64,000 nucleotides of DNA from assembly GCF_028692895.1 (NCBI RefSeq), contig NZ_JAQUWN010000007.1, positions 20,819 through 84,818 of the forward strand, in the 5' to 3' direction. Positions 40,139 to 49,522 of the stretch are shown here, in pieces. The notes beneath the pieces are model-generated. The model was not told the DNA's origin, made no database searches, and saw only the letters and a list, made by a program, of their open reading frames with translations. The translations under genes and the position numbers were made by a program. This DNA is from Pseudodesulfovibrio sp. GTDB taxonomy: Bacteria > Desulfobacterota > Desulfovibrionia > Desulfovibrionales > Desulfovibrionaceae. Position 1 is the stretch's first letter, and every line of letters begins with the position of its first letter.

Positions 40139-40401
40139 TCGCCCGCTTCGCCGCGCAGGCGGGCGAACTCCGCCCTCAGCCGTTCCATGATCCGGTCGTA
40201 GCCCGCCGGGGTGTGGGGCAGCAGGCAGGGCGTGCAGTCCTTGACCCCGTTGTCCATGAGGTGCGGCGTGCCGCCGCAGTCCTTCAGGAAATAGAGCGGG
40301 CAGAAGCAGAACAGGCAATTGAAGTCGTCGGGCCGTTTGGTCTTGTGGCAGGGGAAGTAGCGGCAGTCGCGGTTGTTGAAGAAGCGGTGGCTGTTTTCCA
40401 T
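40135..40401 (-). CDS. Cysteine-rich small domain (putative metal-binding) protein
   Basis: MENSHRFFNNRDCRYFPCHKTKRPDDFNCLFCFCPLYFLKDCGGTP: Cys cluster typical of the 'cysteine-rich small domain' family; overlaps the preceding + strand stop. Confidence 0.8.
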   Translation of the reverse strand: MENSHRFFNNRDCRYFPCHKTKRPDDFNCLFCFCPLYFLKDCGGTPHLMDNGVKDCTPCLLPHTPAGYDRIMERLRAEFARLRGEAGD

Positions 40402-40496
40402 GGCGGCGGGTCGGCGCGGGGCCTTGGCTGGGGTTTTGTCGGGTCGTGTCCGGTCCGGCATACCCCGAAAGCCGCGCGTCCGGCAATGGGCGCGGC

Positions 40497-42413
40497 TCAG
40501 CGGACCACGATGCCCCGGATCTCTTCATCCCAGTATATGGTGGACGCCTCGGTGCGCGACTTGAAGGTGCGGGTGCGCTGGCCGAACTTGACCGTGGCGC
40601 CGGGGTAGAGGAAGCGCTTGACCCGGATGCGGACGCCCGACAGCTCGGCCTGGCGCTCCATGCCAAGCCGGTCGAGCTCGCGGCTTACCTCGGCGTATGC
40701 CGCAGCCAGCCGCTCCCGGTGGACGAGCAGCTCGGACACGGCCGTGAGCTTGTCCGGCCGGGTCCGGGCCAGAATGGCCTCGGGCGATCCCTTGCCCAGG
40801 GCGTCGTCGATCTTGCGCATGGCCTGCTTGAGGGAAATCCGCTCCCGCACCAGGTCCGAATCCTCCTCCCGGACCAGGAAGACGCCCACGGTGGTGGGCA
40901 CGCCGAGGTCCGAGCCGACCTCGTTGACCTCCATGCCCCTTGCCGCCAGCACCGCGCCGCCCTGGACGATGCCCTGGCCCCTGGTGGCCACGAATTCGCC
41001 GCCCGCCCGGATCAGGGAGTTGGTCGCCTCGTTGGCCACCAGGACGTCGCCTTCGGCGTGGATGATCGCGTTGATCGCGTAGCCCGCCGTGACGTCGCCT
41101 CCGGCCGTGACCCGGCCGCCTTCGGGCATGAGGATGCCCCCGGCCACCTCGACGTTGCCGCCCGCCGTGACCGTGGCGCTCTCCACAGAGCCGCTCACGA
41201 AGATGTGCCCCGGGGCCGTGACCCGGAACCCGGCCAGGATGTTGCCCCGGATCTTGACCGACCCCTCTTCCACGTCCACGTTGCCCGACCCCAGGTCCAC
41301 ATTGCCGTTGATGACCAGGCACTCGGTGACCGAGAGCACGCCGCGCTCCATGACCACCACCCCGGCGGCCCTGGCCTGGAAGGTGGCGCCGTCGTCCAGG
41401 CGGGTGACGTTGTCCCCGGCGTGGAGGACCAGCTCCCGCCCGGCGTGCGCGGGGATGGTCTTGCCGTAGAGGTCGATGCCGCCCTCGCCCTGGGTGGGCG
41501 GGTGCAGCCGGCCGATGGCCTGGCCGGGCGCGACCATGGGGAACGAGCCCCGGTCGCGGAAGTCCAGGCGGCCGTGCGCGTCCTCGATGCCCGCGGTCTC
41601 TCGGGTGGAGACCAGGTATTCCAGCCAGCCGTCGCGGCCCGGCACGGGGTAGCGGCCACGGGTCACCACCTGGTCGGGCAGGACGCCCTCGCGCGCGCCG
41701 GCTTCGGCCAGCAGTCTGGCCAGGCGGGCGGCGTCGATGCCGATGGCGACGCCCAGGTCGCGCAGCTCCTTTTCCAGCCGCTCGGGCGTGAGGGGATCGC
41801 CCCGGAAGTCGCGGGCGTGCACCGCGCCGGTGACGGTGATGGCGTCCTCGGAAATGTGCGGGATGGGGTCTACGCGCAGCTCGCCGTCGCGCAGCCGGGC
41901 CAGCCCCCAGACGCGGGAGACGAAGGCCTCTTCGGCCGCGTCGAAGTCCACGTTCTCGCCGGGCCGGACCTCCACGATCTCGGGCGTGAATTTTCCTTTG
42001 GGCTTCAGGACCCGGCCGTCGATGGTCCGGCCGTTTTCGGCGGACCGGGCCTTGCGCAGCCGGGCGAAGCGGTCGCCGGGAAAGACCGGGAAGTCCAGGT
42101 TGCCCAGGGCCGTGAGCGAACCGTCGCGCGGTTCCTGGGCGGGTATGCCCCGGACCAGGGTGATGCGCCTGATCTCGCCGTGGCGGCGGATGGCGTCCAC
42201 CACCTGGCGGGCCGCCTCCTCGTCCACGGGCAGGTCCACCCCTGCCTCGGCCACCTGGCGCACGAGCAGCGCGACCGAGGGCTCCTCGCCGCCCCGGGGC
42301 GGGAAGTAGCGGCTCACGCCGAGCTTCATGCCGTCCTCGGAGAGGGAAAAACGGAACCGGGCGTCCTCGGCGCCGGGGGTTGGGCTGTCTGGGGTCGGGG
42401 TTTCGTCGGCCAT
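40497..42413 (-). CDS. DUF342/FapA-like polymer-forming protein
   Basis: Starts MADETPTPDSPTPGAEDARF; VNGNVDLGSGNVDVEEGSVKIRGNILAGFRVTAPGHIFVSGSVESATVTAGGNVEVAGGI beta-helix and C-terminal coiled coil as in DUF342. Confidence 0.9.
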   Translation of the reverse strand: MADETPTPDSPTPGAEDARFRFSLSEDGMKLGVSRYFPPRGGEEPSVALLVRQVAEAGVDLPVDEEAARQVVDAIRRHGEIRRITLVRGIPAQEPRDGSLTALGNLDFPVFPGDRFARLRKARSAENGRTIDGRVLKPKGKFTPEIVEVRPGENVDFDAAEEAFVSRVWGLARLRDGELRVDPIPHISEDAITVTGAVHARDFRGDPLTPERLEKELRDLGVAIGIDAARLARLLAEAGAREGVLPDQVVTRGRYPVPGRDGWLEYLVSTRETAGIEDAHGRLDFRDRGSFPMVAPGQAIGRLHPPTQGEGGIDLYGKTIPAHAGRELVLHAGDNVTRLDDGATFQARAAGVVVMERGVLSVTECLVINGNVDLGSGNVDVEEGSVKIRGNILAGFRVTAPGHIFVSGSVESATVTAGGNVEVAGGILMPEGGRVTAGGDVTAGYAINAIIHAEGDVLVANEATNSLIRAGGEFVATRGQGIVQGGAVLAARGMEVNEVGSDLGVPTTVGVFLVREEDSDLVRERISLKQAMRKIDDALGKGSPEAILARTRPDKLTAVSELLVHRERLAAAYAEVSRELDRLGMERQAELSGVRIRVKRFLYPGATVKFGQRTRTFKSRTEASTIYWDEEIRGIVVR

Positions 42414-42529
42414 GGCTTCCTGGTGGCGAAAGGGTATGGCGAAACGGACGGCGGGCGGCGCGCCTCCGGTCTCATTCCGCCAGGAGGCGGAATAGCACAG
42501 GGGGGGGCCGCAAGGCAACTGACCGGGGG

Positions 42530-43783
42530 TCAGCCGTCGCGGCCGGGGGAGAGCCGCCAGAACAGCTCCTCGAGCAGGGCGGAGAGGTCGGCGGAGAGCC
42601 CGCCCGGCTCGGGCGGCACGCCGAACAGGGCGGCGCGCTGCTCCCTCAGCCCTTGCTGGGACACGGCCTCCGGGTCGGAGTGGAACACGGTCATGGCCAG
42701 GCGTTCGGCCAGCAGGTAGCCCGAGAGCCCGCCCGTGAAGAGCTCCATGAGCACCTTGAACCGGTCGCGGTGCCGGTGCCAGAAGGCCACGGCGTCGTCG
42801 CCGGGCCGGGCGGCCATGGCCTCGCAGACGAGCGAGTAGAGGGAGTTGATGCCCGCGCCGGGGATGCCGCGCCGCCAGCCCAACAGCCAGGGGTTGCGCC
42901 AGAAGAGCAGGAAGTGGCTGGTGCCGGTCTCGATGATCCGCTCCATGGCCGCCCGCGCCTCGGCCAGGACCGGATCGTCCCAGGACACGGGCCGCGCGGC
43001 CACGTCCCAGGCGGGCACCGGCCCGCCTTCGAGGGGCTCGTCCAGGGCGCGCTCCAGCAGGTGGAGCAGCCAGCGGTTGGCGTCCGGGGAGGCCGGGGTC
43101 TCCAGGTGGGCGTAGCTCAGGATGACGCGGCCCGCGCCGAAGCCGTTCTCGGCCACGCAGGGCTGGCCCCGCATGAAGTCGGGGCTGAGCTGGATGCCGT
43201 AGAGGTGCTCCCAGTCCGCGGTGGTTCCCTTGGGCAGGGACGCCAGGTGCAGGTCCGCCACCCAGAAGTCCGGGCCGGGCGCGCCGTAGCTGGCCAGGGT
43301 GGTGACGCCGTCCGCCGCCGGGTCGAACCGTCCGGGCCACCACACGGGCAGCATGGCCGTGGCCCCCAGGTCGTCCGGCACCAGGGGATGGCCCGCGGTC
43401 AGGGCGACCTCCACGTGGCCGGAGAGGAAATGGTGCAGCCGGTTTTGGTAGCCCTTGCGCGTCCAGGGGGAAAGGCCCAGGCCGGACCGGCCGGTCAGGG
43501 CCAGGCCCGCGCCGCCGCAAAATCCCAGGTAGGTCCCGCCCCTGTCCACGAAGTCGCGGATGGCTGCCATGCCCGCCGGGCCCAGCCGGTCCGCCTTGCC
43601 CCTGGCCCGGCCGCCGGGCACGATGAGCAGGGCCGGTGGCTCGCCGGACTTGCCTCCGAGCACGCCATCGGCTATCTCTGTGCCACGCACGAGACGATGC
43701 GGTATGGCCCACGCCGTCAGGGCGCGGGCGACCAGCAGTCCCCAGAAATGCGATTCGTCCCAATACACGTGGATGCTTGACAT
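42530..43783 (-). CDS. Biotin-protein-ligase N-terminal-like (BPL_N, GATase1-like) domain protein
   Basis: MSSIHVYWDESHFWGLLVARALTAWAIPHRLV...ALLIVPGGRARGKADRLG...VDRGGTYLGFCGGAGLAL; no ligase domain visible. Confidence 0.75.
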   Translation of the reverse strand: MSSIHVYWDESHFWGLLVARALTAWAIPHRLVRGTEIADGVLGGKSGEPPALLIVPGGRARGKADRLGPAGMAAIRDFVDRGGTYLGFCGGAGLALTGRSGLGLSPWTRKGYQNRLHHFLSGHVEVALTAGHPLVPDDLGATAMLPVWWPGRFDPAADGVTTLASYGAPGPDFWVADLHLASLPKGTTADWEHLYGIQLSPDFMRGQPCVAENGFGAGRVILSYAHLETPASPDANRWLLHLLERALDEPLEGGPVPAWDVAARPVSWDDPVLAEARAAMERIIETGTSHFLLFWRNPWLLGWRRGIPGAGINSLYSLVCEAMAARPGDDAVAFWHRHRDRFKVLMELFTGGLSGYLLAERLAMTVFHSDPEAVSQQGLREQRAALFGVPPEPGGLSADLSALLEELFWRLSPGRDG

Positions 43784-43926
43784 ACTCGGCTCTCTTGACA
43801 AGGGTAGTCCGACGCTATCAAAGGCTTGCGCCAAAGCGCAAGCGTAACCACACGAAATTTCAGGCCGTCGGGGGAGGCAGGGAGCCAACGCCCGCCGGAC
43901 GAGCCGATAAAAGGAAGGAAATCTCA

Positions 43927-46593
43927 ATGTCTCGCAAAGAGCTGGCCAAGGCCTACGAGCCCTGGGATGTCGAGGAAAAGTGGGAAACCCACTGGGAAGA
44001 GGAGAAGACGTTCACGCCCGACCCCGATGGTCCGGGCGAGCCCTATTCCATCGTCATCCCGCCGCCCAACGTCACCGGCGTCCTGCACATGGGCCACGCC
44101 CTGAACCAGACCCTGATGGACATCCTGTGCCGCTACAACCGGCAGAAGGGCAGGAACGTCCTGTGGGTGCCCGGCACGGACCACGCTGGCATCGCCACCC
44201 AGAACGTGGTTGAGCGCCAGCTCAAGGCCGAGGGCCTGACCCGCCACGACCTGGGCCGCGAGAAGTTCATCGAGCGCGTCTGGCAGTGGAAGCAGGAGAA
44301 GGGCGACCACATCTTCAAGCAGATCCGCCGCATCGGCGCGTCCGTGGACTGGACCCGCGAGTGCTTCACCTTTGACGAGCAGCGCGCCCGGGCCGTGCGC
44401 GAGGTCTTTGTCCGGCTCTACGAGCAGGGGCTGATCTACAAGGGCAACTACATCATCAACTGGTGCAACCGCTGCCACACCGCCCTGGCCGACGACGAGG
44501 TCGAGCACGAGCCGCGTCCCGGCCATCTCTACCACATCAAGTACCCCCTGGCCGACGGCTCGGGCGAGCTCGTGGTGGCCACCACCCGGCCCGAGACCAT
44601 GCTCGGCGACACGGCCATCGCCGTGAACCCCGAGGACGACCGCTTCAACCACCTCATCGGCAAGGAGGCGATCCTCCCGCTGGTGGGCCGCAAGCTGCCG
44701 ATCATCGGCGACAAGTACGTGGACATGGAGTTCGGCACCGGCTGCCTCAAGGTCACGCCCGCCCACGACATGAACGACTGGGAACTCGGGCGCAAGCACG
44801 GCCTGGAGGTGCTGCCCATCCTGGACGAGGACGGCAACGTCAACGAGAACGCGCCCGAGCGCTATCGCGGCCTGCACAAGGAAGAGGCGCGCACCGTCAT
44901 CTGCACCGACCTCAAGGAGCAGGGCTTCCTGGTGGACATCCAGGAGCACGACCACTCCGTGGGCGCGTGCTACCGCTGCAAGTCCGTCATCGAGCCCCAC
45001 GTCTCCACCCAGTGGTTCGTGTCCATGAAGCCCCTGGCCGAGAAGGCGCGGGCCGCCGTGCCGTCCAGGACCCAGATCTTTCCCGAGCACTGGACCAAGA
45101 CCTACTACGACTGGCTGGACAACATCCGCGACTGGTGCATCTCGCGCCAGATATGGTGGGGCCACCGCATCCCGGCCTGGACCTGCGAGAAGTGCGGGGC
45201 GCTGACCGTGTCCGTCGACGACCCGTCCGCCTGCTCCTCTTGCGGCTCCAAGAACATCGTCCAGGAAGAGGACGTGCTCGACACCTGGTTCTCCTCCGCC
45301 CTGTGGCCGTTCTCGACCATGGGCTGGCCGGACGACACCGCCGAGCTGCGCAAGTTCTACCCGACCTCCTGCCTGGTCACCGGGTTCGACATCCTGTTCT
45401 TCTGGGTGGCGCGCATGATGATGATGGGCCTCCAGTTCATGGAGGACGTCCCGTTCCATCACGTCTACATCCACGCCCTGGTCCGCGACGAGTTCGGCAA
45501 GAAGATGTCCAAGTCCACGGGCAACGTCATCGACCCGCTGGACATGGTGGACAAGTACGGGGCCGACGCCCTGCGCTTCACCCTGACCAGCTTCGCGGCC
45601 ATGGGCCGGGACATCAAGCTCTCGGAGCAGCGCATCGAGGGCTACAAGCACTTCATGAACAAGATATGGAACGCGGCCCGGTTCTCGCTGATGAACCTGC
45701 CCGACGTCATCCCGGCCGAGGACGTGACCAAGGCCGAGGGGCTGGCGGACCGCTGGATTCTGCACCGGCTGGAGGAGGTCAAGGCGGAGGTCGCCTCGGC
45801 CACCGAGGAGTATCGGTTCAACGAGATCGCCCAGATCCTCTACAAGTTCATCTGGTCCGAGTTCTGCGACTGGTACCTGGAGATGATAAAGCCCGCGCTC
45901 TACGGCGAGGACGAGGCCGCCAAGGCCCGGACCCAGGCCGTGCTCTGGACCGTGCTCTCCGAGACCCTGGTCCTGCTCCACCCGGTCACCCCGTTCATCA
46001 CCCAGGAGATCTGGTCCGTGCTGCCGCGCCCCGAGGGCGACGACCGCAGCGAGGACATCGCCACCCTGGCCTATCCCGGACGGCGCGAGGGCTGCCTCGA
46101 CCCGGCGGTCGTGGGCCAGATGGAGCTGTTCATGGGCGTGGTTTCCGGCATCCGCAACATCCGCACCGAGCTGCTCATCGAGCCCGCCAAGAAGCTCGAC
46201 CTGCTGGTGCGCACGGTCGGCCCGGAGGACGAGGCCGTGCTCACGGACAACGTGGGCCTGATCCGTGCCCTGGCCCGGGTGGAGAACGTGACCATCGGCC
46301 CGGACGTCAAGGGGCCGCACGCCTCGGGCGCGGCCGTGGTCCGGGGCAACGAGCTCTCGGTGCCGCTCAAGGGCGTGGTGGACTTCGAGTCCGAGATCGC
46401 CCGGCTGGACAAGAACCTGGCCAAGCTGGAGAAGACCATGAAGGGCGTCTCCGGCAAGCTGGGCAACCCCGGCTTCGTCAACAACGCCCCGGCCGAGGTG
46501 GTCGAGGGCGAGAAGAATAAGCTCGCCGGGATGGAAGAGGAAAAGGCCAAGCTCGCCCAGCTCAAGGCCCGGCTCGAGAGCGTGATGGAATAA
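43927..46593 (+). CDS. valS: Valyl-tRNA synthetase
   Basis: PPPNVTGVLHMGHALNQTLMDILCRY, VPGTDHAGIATQNVVE, KMSKSTGNVIDPLDMV; SD aaggaaggaaa before ATG 43927. Confidence 0.98.
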   Translation: MSRKELAKAYEPWDVEEKWETHWEEEKTFTPDPDGPGEPYSIVIPPPNVTGVLHMGHALNQTLMDILCRYNRQKGRNVLWVPGTDHAGIATQNVVERQLKAEGLTRHDLGREKFIERVWQWKQEKGDHIFKQIRRIGASVDWTRECFTFDEQRARAVREVFVRLYEQGLIYKGNYIINWCNRCHTALADDEVEHEPRPGHLYHIKYPLADGSGELVVATTRPETMLGDTAIAVNPEDDRFNHLIGKEAILPLVGRKLPIIGDKYVDMEFGTGCLKVTPAHDMNDWELGRKHGLEVLPILDEDGNVNENAPERYRGLHKEEARTVICTDLKEQGFLVDIQEHDHSVGACYRCKSVIEPHVSTQWFVSMKPLAEKARAAVPSRTQIFPEHWTKTYYDWLDNIRDWCISRQIWWGHRIPAWTCEKCGALTVSVDDPSACSSCGSKNIVQEEDVLDTWFSSALWPFSTMGWPDDTAELRKFYPTSCLVTGFDILFFWVARMMMMGLQFMEDVPFHHVYIHALVRDEFGKKMSKSTGNVIDPLDMVDKYGADALRFTLTSFAAMGRDIKLSEQRIEGYKHFMNKIWNAARFSLMNLPDVIPAEDVTKAEGLADRWILHRLEEVKAEVASATEEYRFNEIAQILYKFIWSEFCDWYLEMIKPALYGEDEAAKARTQAVLWTVLSETLVLLHPVTPFITQEIWSVLPRPEGDDRSEDIATLAYPGRREGCLDPAVVGQMELFMGVVSGIRNIRTELLIEPAKKLDLLVRTVGPEDEAVLTDNVGLIRALARVENVTIGPDVKGPHASGAAVVRGNELSVPLKGVVDFESEIARLDKNLAKLEKTMKGVSGKLGNPGFVNNAPAEVVEGEKNKLAGMEEEKAKLAQLKARLESVME

Positions 46594-46598
46594 AAAAA

Positions 46599-46624
46599 CG
46601 AAGCCCCTCCGGAGAGGGGCTTCG
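46599..46624. terminator. Hairpin after valS (CGAAGCCCCTC-CGGA-GAGGGGCTTCG) with A7 on its 5' side and no T-tract on its 3' side
   Basis: Perfect 11-bp stem immediately after the valS stop; the A-run makes it look like a terminator for minus-strand transcription. Confidence 0.6.
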
Positions 46625-46728
46625 CATTGAACCTTGAGGACGTCACCGGCTGGAACCGGGAGGGGTTTCTCTCAAGGACAGCAAGGCAGATATATACATC
46701 CCGGCGGGAAAAGGCAAGACGTTTGGGC

Positions 46729-47424
46729 ATGACGGGCGATTCCCCGGAATCGGGGCGGGTCGAGGAACTGGTGCGGAGTCTGTCCGTGGAGCGGCTCCAG
46801 CCGTACCGGTTGCCGAAGAAGGTGTCGCCGGACGAGGGCGACTACGACTGGCTGCTCCGTTACGTGTGGAACATCCGGCTTTGCGAGTCGCTGTATCCGG
46901 GCCTCCAGAATCTTGAGACAGCCCTGCGCAACGGCATGCACGGCGCGCTTTCCGCCGCCTACGGGACGGAGTTCTGGTTTCGCGAGGAAGGGCTGCTCGA
47001 CGGCCATGAACGGAAACTCCTGCTGCGGGCCGAGAGCCATATCCCCGCCAACCGGCGGAAGGTGGCCGGGAAGTACGTCGCCGAGCTGAATTTCGGGTTC
47101 TGGGCGTCCCTACTGCACCGGCGGTATCACGACTCGCTGGTGCCCAAGGTGATGAAGGCCGCCTTTCCCCGCAGGACGCAGCCGCTCAAGCGCTCCACCG
47201 TGGCCGGGGAGCCGGAGGCCATCCGCAAGCCTCGGAACAGGGTGTTCCATCACGAGCCGATCTGGAACAACCCGCAGCTTGCGGCCTTGCACAACCTTAT
47301 TTTGCAGTATATCGCTTGGCTCAATTATGAGCTGTTTCTCGTCACCAGGGGCGTGGATCGTTTTGAGGAAGTCCACGGGGCGGGAACCGCTCCCTACAAG
47401 GAAACCATTGCACAAATCGGCTAG
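46729..47424 (+). CDS. Abi-family protein (AbiD/F-like, HEPN-like)
   Basis: YDWLLRYVWNIRLCESLYPGLQNLETALRNGMHGALSAAYG, and RNRVFHHEPIWNNPQL containing RNxxxH; ATG 46729 preferred over the TTG-initiated longer ORF at 46627. Confidence 0.8.
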   Translation: MTGDSPESGRVEELVRSLSVERLQPYRLPKKVSPDEGDYDWLLRYVWNIRLCESLYPGLQNLETALRNGMHGALSAAYGTEFWFREEGLLDGHERKLLLRAESHIPANRRKVAGKYVAELNFGFWASLLHRRYHDSLVPKVMKAAFPRRTQPLKRSTVAGEPEAIRKPRNRVFHHEPIWNNPQLAALHNLILQYIAWLNYELFLVTRGVDRFEEVHGAGTAPYKETIAQIG

Positions 47425-47445
47425 GCCGTCGCCATAGGAGCAACC

Positions 47446-48969
47446 ATGACCACCGCACATACCGCAAACGTCTTTCTCGTCGGAGCCGGTCCGGGCGATC
47501 CGGGCATGCTCACCCTGCGCGCCAAGGAGATCATCGAGACCTGCGACATCATGATCTACGACTATCTGGCCAACGCCGACTTCCTGAAGTGGTGCAAGCC
47601 GGATTGCGAGATCCTCTACGTGGGCAAGAAGGGCGGGGCGCACACCCTGCCCCAGGACAAGATCAACGACCTGATCGTGGACAAGGCGCGCTCCGGCAAG
47701 ATCGTCTGCCGCCTCAAGGGCGGCGATCCCTACGTCTTCGGGCGCGGGGGCGAGGAGGGCGAGGAGCTGGTGGAGGCGGGCATCGACTTCGAGGTCGTGC
47801 CCGGCATCACCGCGGGCGTGGCCGCCGCCGCCTATGCGGGCATCCCGGTCACCCACCGCGACTTCACCACCTCGGTCTGCTTCATCACCGGGCACGAGGA
47901 CCCCACCAAGGAGGAGTCCGGCAACAACTGGTCGGTCTACGGCCGGTCCAACTCCACCCTGGTCTTCTACATGGGCGTGGGCAACCTGCCCATGATCGCC
48001 GAAAATTTGATGCAGAACGGCCGCGCCGCCGACACCCCGGTAGCCCTGGTCCGCTGGGGCACGCGCTGCAACCAGACCTCCATGGTCTCCACCCTCGCGA
48101 ACGTGGCGGCCGACGCCGAGGCCCGGGCCTGGAAGTCCCCGTCCATCATCGTGGTGGGCGGCGTCTGCTCCCTGCACGACAAGCTGAACTGGTTCGAGAA
48201 GCGGCCCATGCTCGGCAAGGGCGTGGTCGTGACCCGCGCCCGCGAGCAGGCCAGCGGACTGGTCGGCGCCTTGACCGGCCTGGGCGCGTGCGTGCACGAG
48301 TTCCCGACCATCGCGGTGGAGCCGCTCGACGACTACAACGAGGTCGAGACGGCCATCCTCCAGCTCGCCCGCTGCCAGTGGGTGGTCTTCACCTCGGTCA
48401 ACGGGGTCAAGTTCTTCTGGAACCAGCTCGCGGCCGTGGGCCTGGACTCCCGCATCTTCGGGGGCATGCAGATCGCGGCCATCGGGCCCGCCACGGCCGA
48501 CGCCCTGCGCGAGCGCGGCATCATCCCGGACTTCGTGCCCGACAAGTACGTGGCCGAACACGTGGTGGCCGGGCTGCTGGAGCGCGGCATCCAGGGCAAC
48601 GACGTGCTCATCCCGCGCGCCAAGGTCGCCCGTGAGGTCCTGCCCGAGGAGCTCAAGAAGGCGGGGTGCAACGTCACGGTCCTGCCGGTCTACGAGACCA
48701 AACTGGTCCAGTCGTCCGGCGAGGAGATCGAGGAGGCCATGAAGAACGAGGCCATCCAGTACGTGACCTTCACCTCCTCCTCCACGGTGGAGAACTTCTT
48801 CGAGCTCATTACCCCGGACACGCTCCGCTGCTGCCCGGACGTGAAGCTCGCCTCCATCGGCCCGGTGACCACGCGGACCATCGAGAAGTTCGGCTTCAAA
48901 CCGGCGGTGGAGGCCACGGACTACACCATCCCCGGACTGGTGGAGGCCCTGCTGGCCGACGGAAAGTAA
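47446..48969 (+). CDS. cobA: Fused uroporphyrinogen-III C-methyltransferase / uroporphyrinogen-III synthase (CobA-HemD)
   Basis: FLVGAGPGDPGMLTLRAKEIIETCDIMIYDYLAN, RLKGGDPYVFGRGGEEGEELVEAGIDFEVVPGITAG; second half GKGVVVTRAREQASGLVGALTGLG...VVFTSVNGVKFFW (HemD). Confidence 0.95.
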   Translation: MTTAHTANVFLVGAGPGDPGMLTLRAKEIIETCDIMIYDYLANADFLKWCKPDCEILYVGKKGGAHTLPQDKINDLIVDKARSGKIVCRLKGGDPYVFGRGGEEGEELVEAGIDFEVVPGITAGVAAAAYAGIPVTHRDFTTSVCFITGHEDPTKEESGNNWSVYGRSNSTLVFYMGVGNLPMIAENLMQNGRAADTPVALVRWGTRCNQTSMVSTLANVAADAEARAWKSPSIIVVGGVCSLHDKLNWFEKRPMLGKGVVVTRAREQASGLVGALTGLGACVHEFPTIAVEPLDDYNEVETAILQLARCQWVVFTSVNGVKFFWNQLAAVGLDSRIFGGMQIAAIGPATADALRERGIIPDFVPDKYVAEHVVAGLLERGIQGNDVLIPRAKVAREVLPEELKKAGCNVTVLPVYETKLVQSSGEEIEEAMKNEAIQYVTFTSSSTVENFFELITPDTLRCCPDVKLASIGPVTTRTIEKFGFKPAVEATDYTIPGLVEALLADGK

Positions 48970-49055
48970 CCGGTTCGTGACGCGCGGCCGTTGCCCGCGG
49001 CGGCCGCCATGGCGTATGCTCCGCCTCGGTCCGTGGACGGATCGGAGGAGCGGAC

Positions 49056-49448
49056 ATGCCCGTTGATTACACCTTGGAAGAGCGGGGAGGCTGCCTGCGC
49101 GTGACCGTCGTCGGCAACACGGACAGCCCGGACGAGCTGATCGGCTGCATCGACGCCGTGCTGGCCGACTGCGCGCGCATCGGCTGCGGCAACATCCTGT
49201 TCGACCATCGCGGCCTGCGGTTCGGCCGCGAATTCGTCGGTAATTACGACACGGCCCTCAGGCTCTCACGCCGCCTGTCCACGGAGCGGCCGATGCGGGT
49301 GGCCCTGGTCTCGCGTCCGGAACGGATGGAATTCGCCAGAATATACGAGCCGATAGGTGTTGGCCGGGGCGCGGAGATCAAGGCCTTTGACGGAGCGCCG
49401 ATGGCCGTCGTCTGGCTGACGGGCGGGCCGAAAACACCGCTTGATTAA
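49056..49448 (+). CDS. Hypothetical small protein, STAS/SpoIIAA-like appearance
   Basis: MPVDYTLEERGGCLRVTVVGNTDSPDELIGCIDAVLADCARIGCGNILFDHRGLRFG; family call tentative. Confidence 0.5.
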   Translation: MPVDYTLEERGGCLRVTVVGNTDSPDELIGCIDAVLADCARIGCGNILFDHRGLRFGREFVGNYDTALRLSRRLSTERPMRVALVSRPERMEFARIYEPIGVGRGAEIKAFDGAPMAVVWLTGGPKTPLD

Positions 49449-49470
49449 CGCGGCGGAATACGCCAAGAAG

Positions 49471-49509
49471 GCGCGGGGTACAAAAAAATCCCCGCGCTTT
49501 TTCTTTTTT
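49471..49509 (+). terminator. Rho-independent terminator abutting purN ribosome-binding site
   Basis: GCGCGGGG-tacaaaaaaat-CCCCGCGC followed by TTTTTCTTTTTT. Confidence 0.85.
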
Positions 49510-49522
49510 GAAAGGAGTCGCC

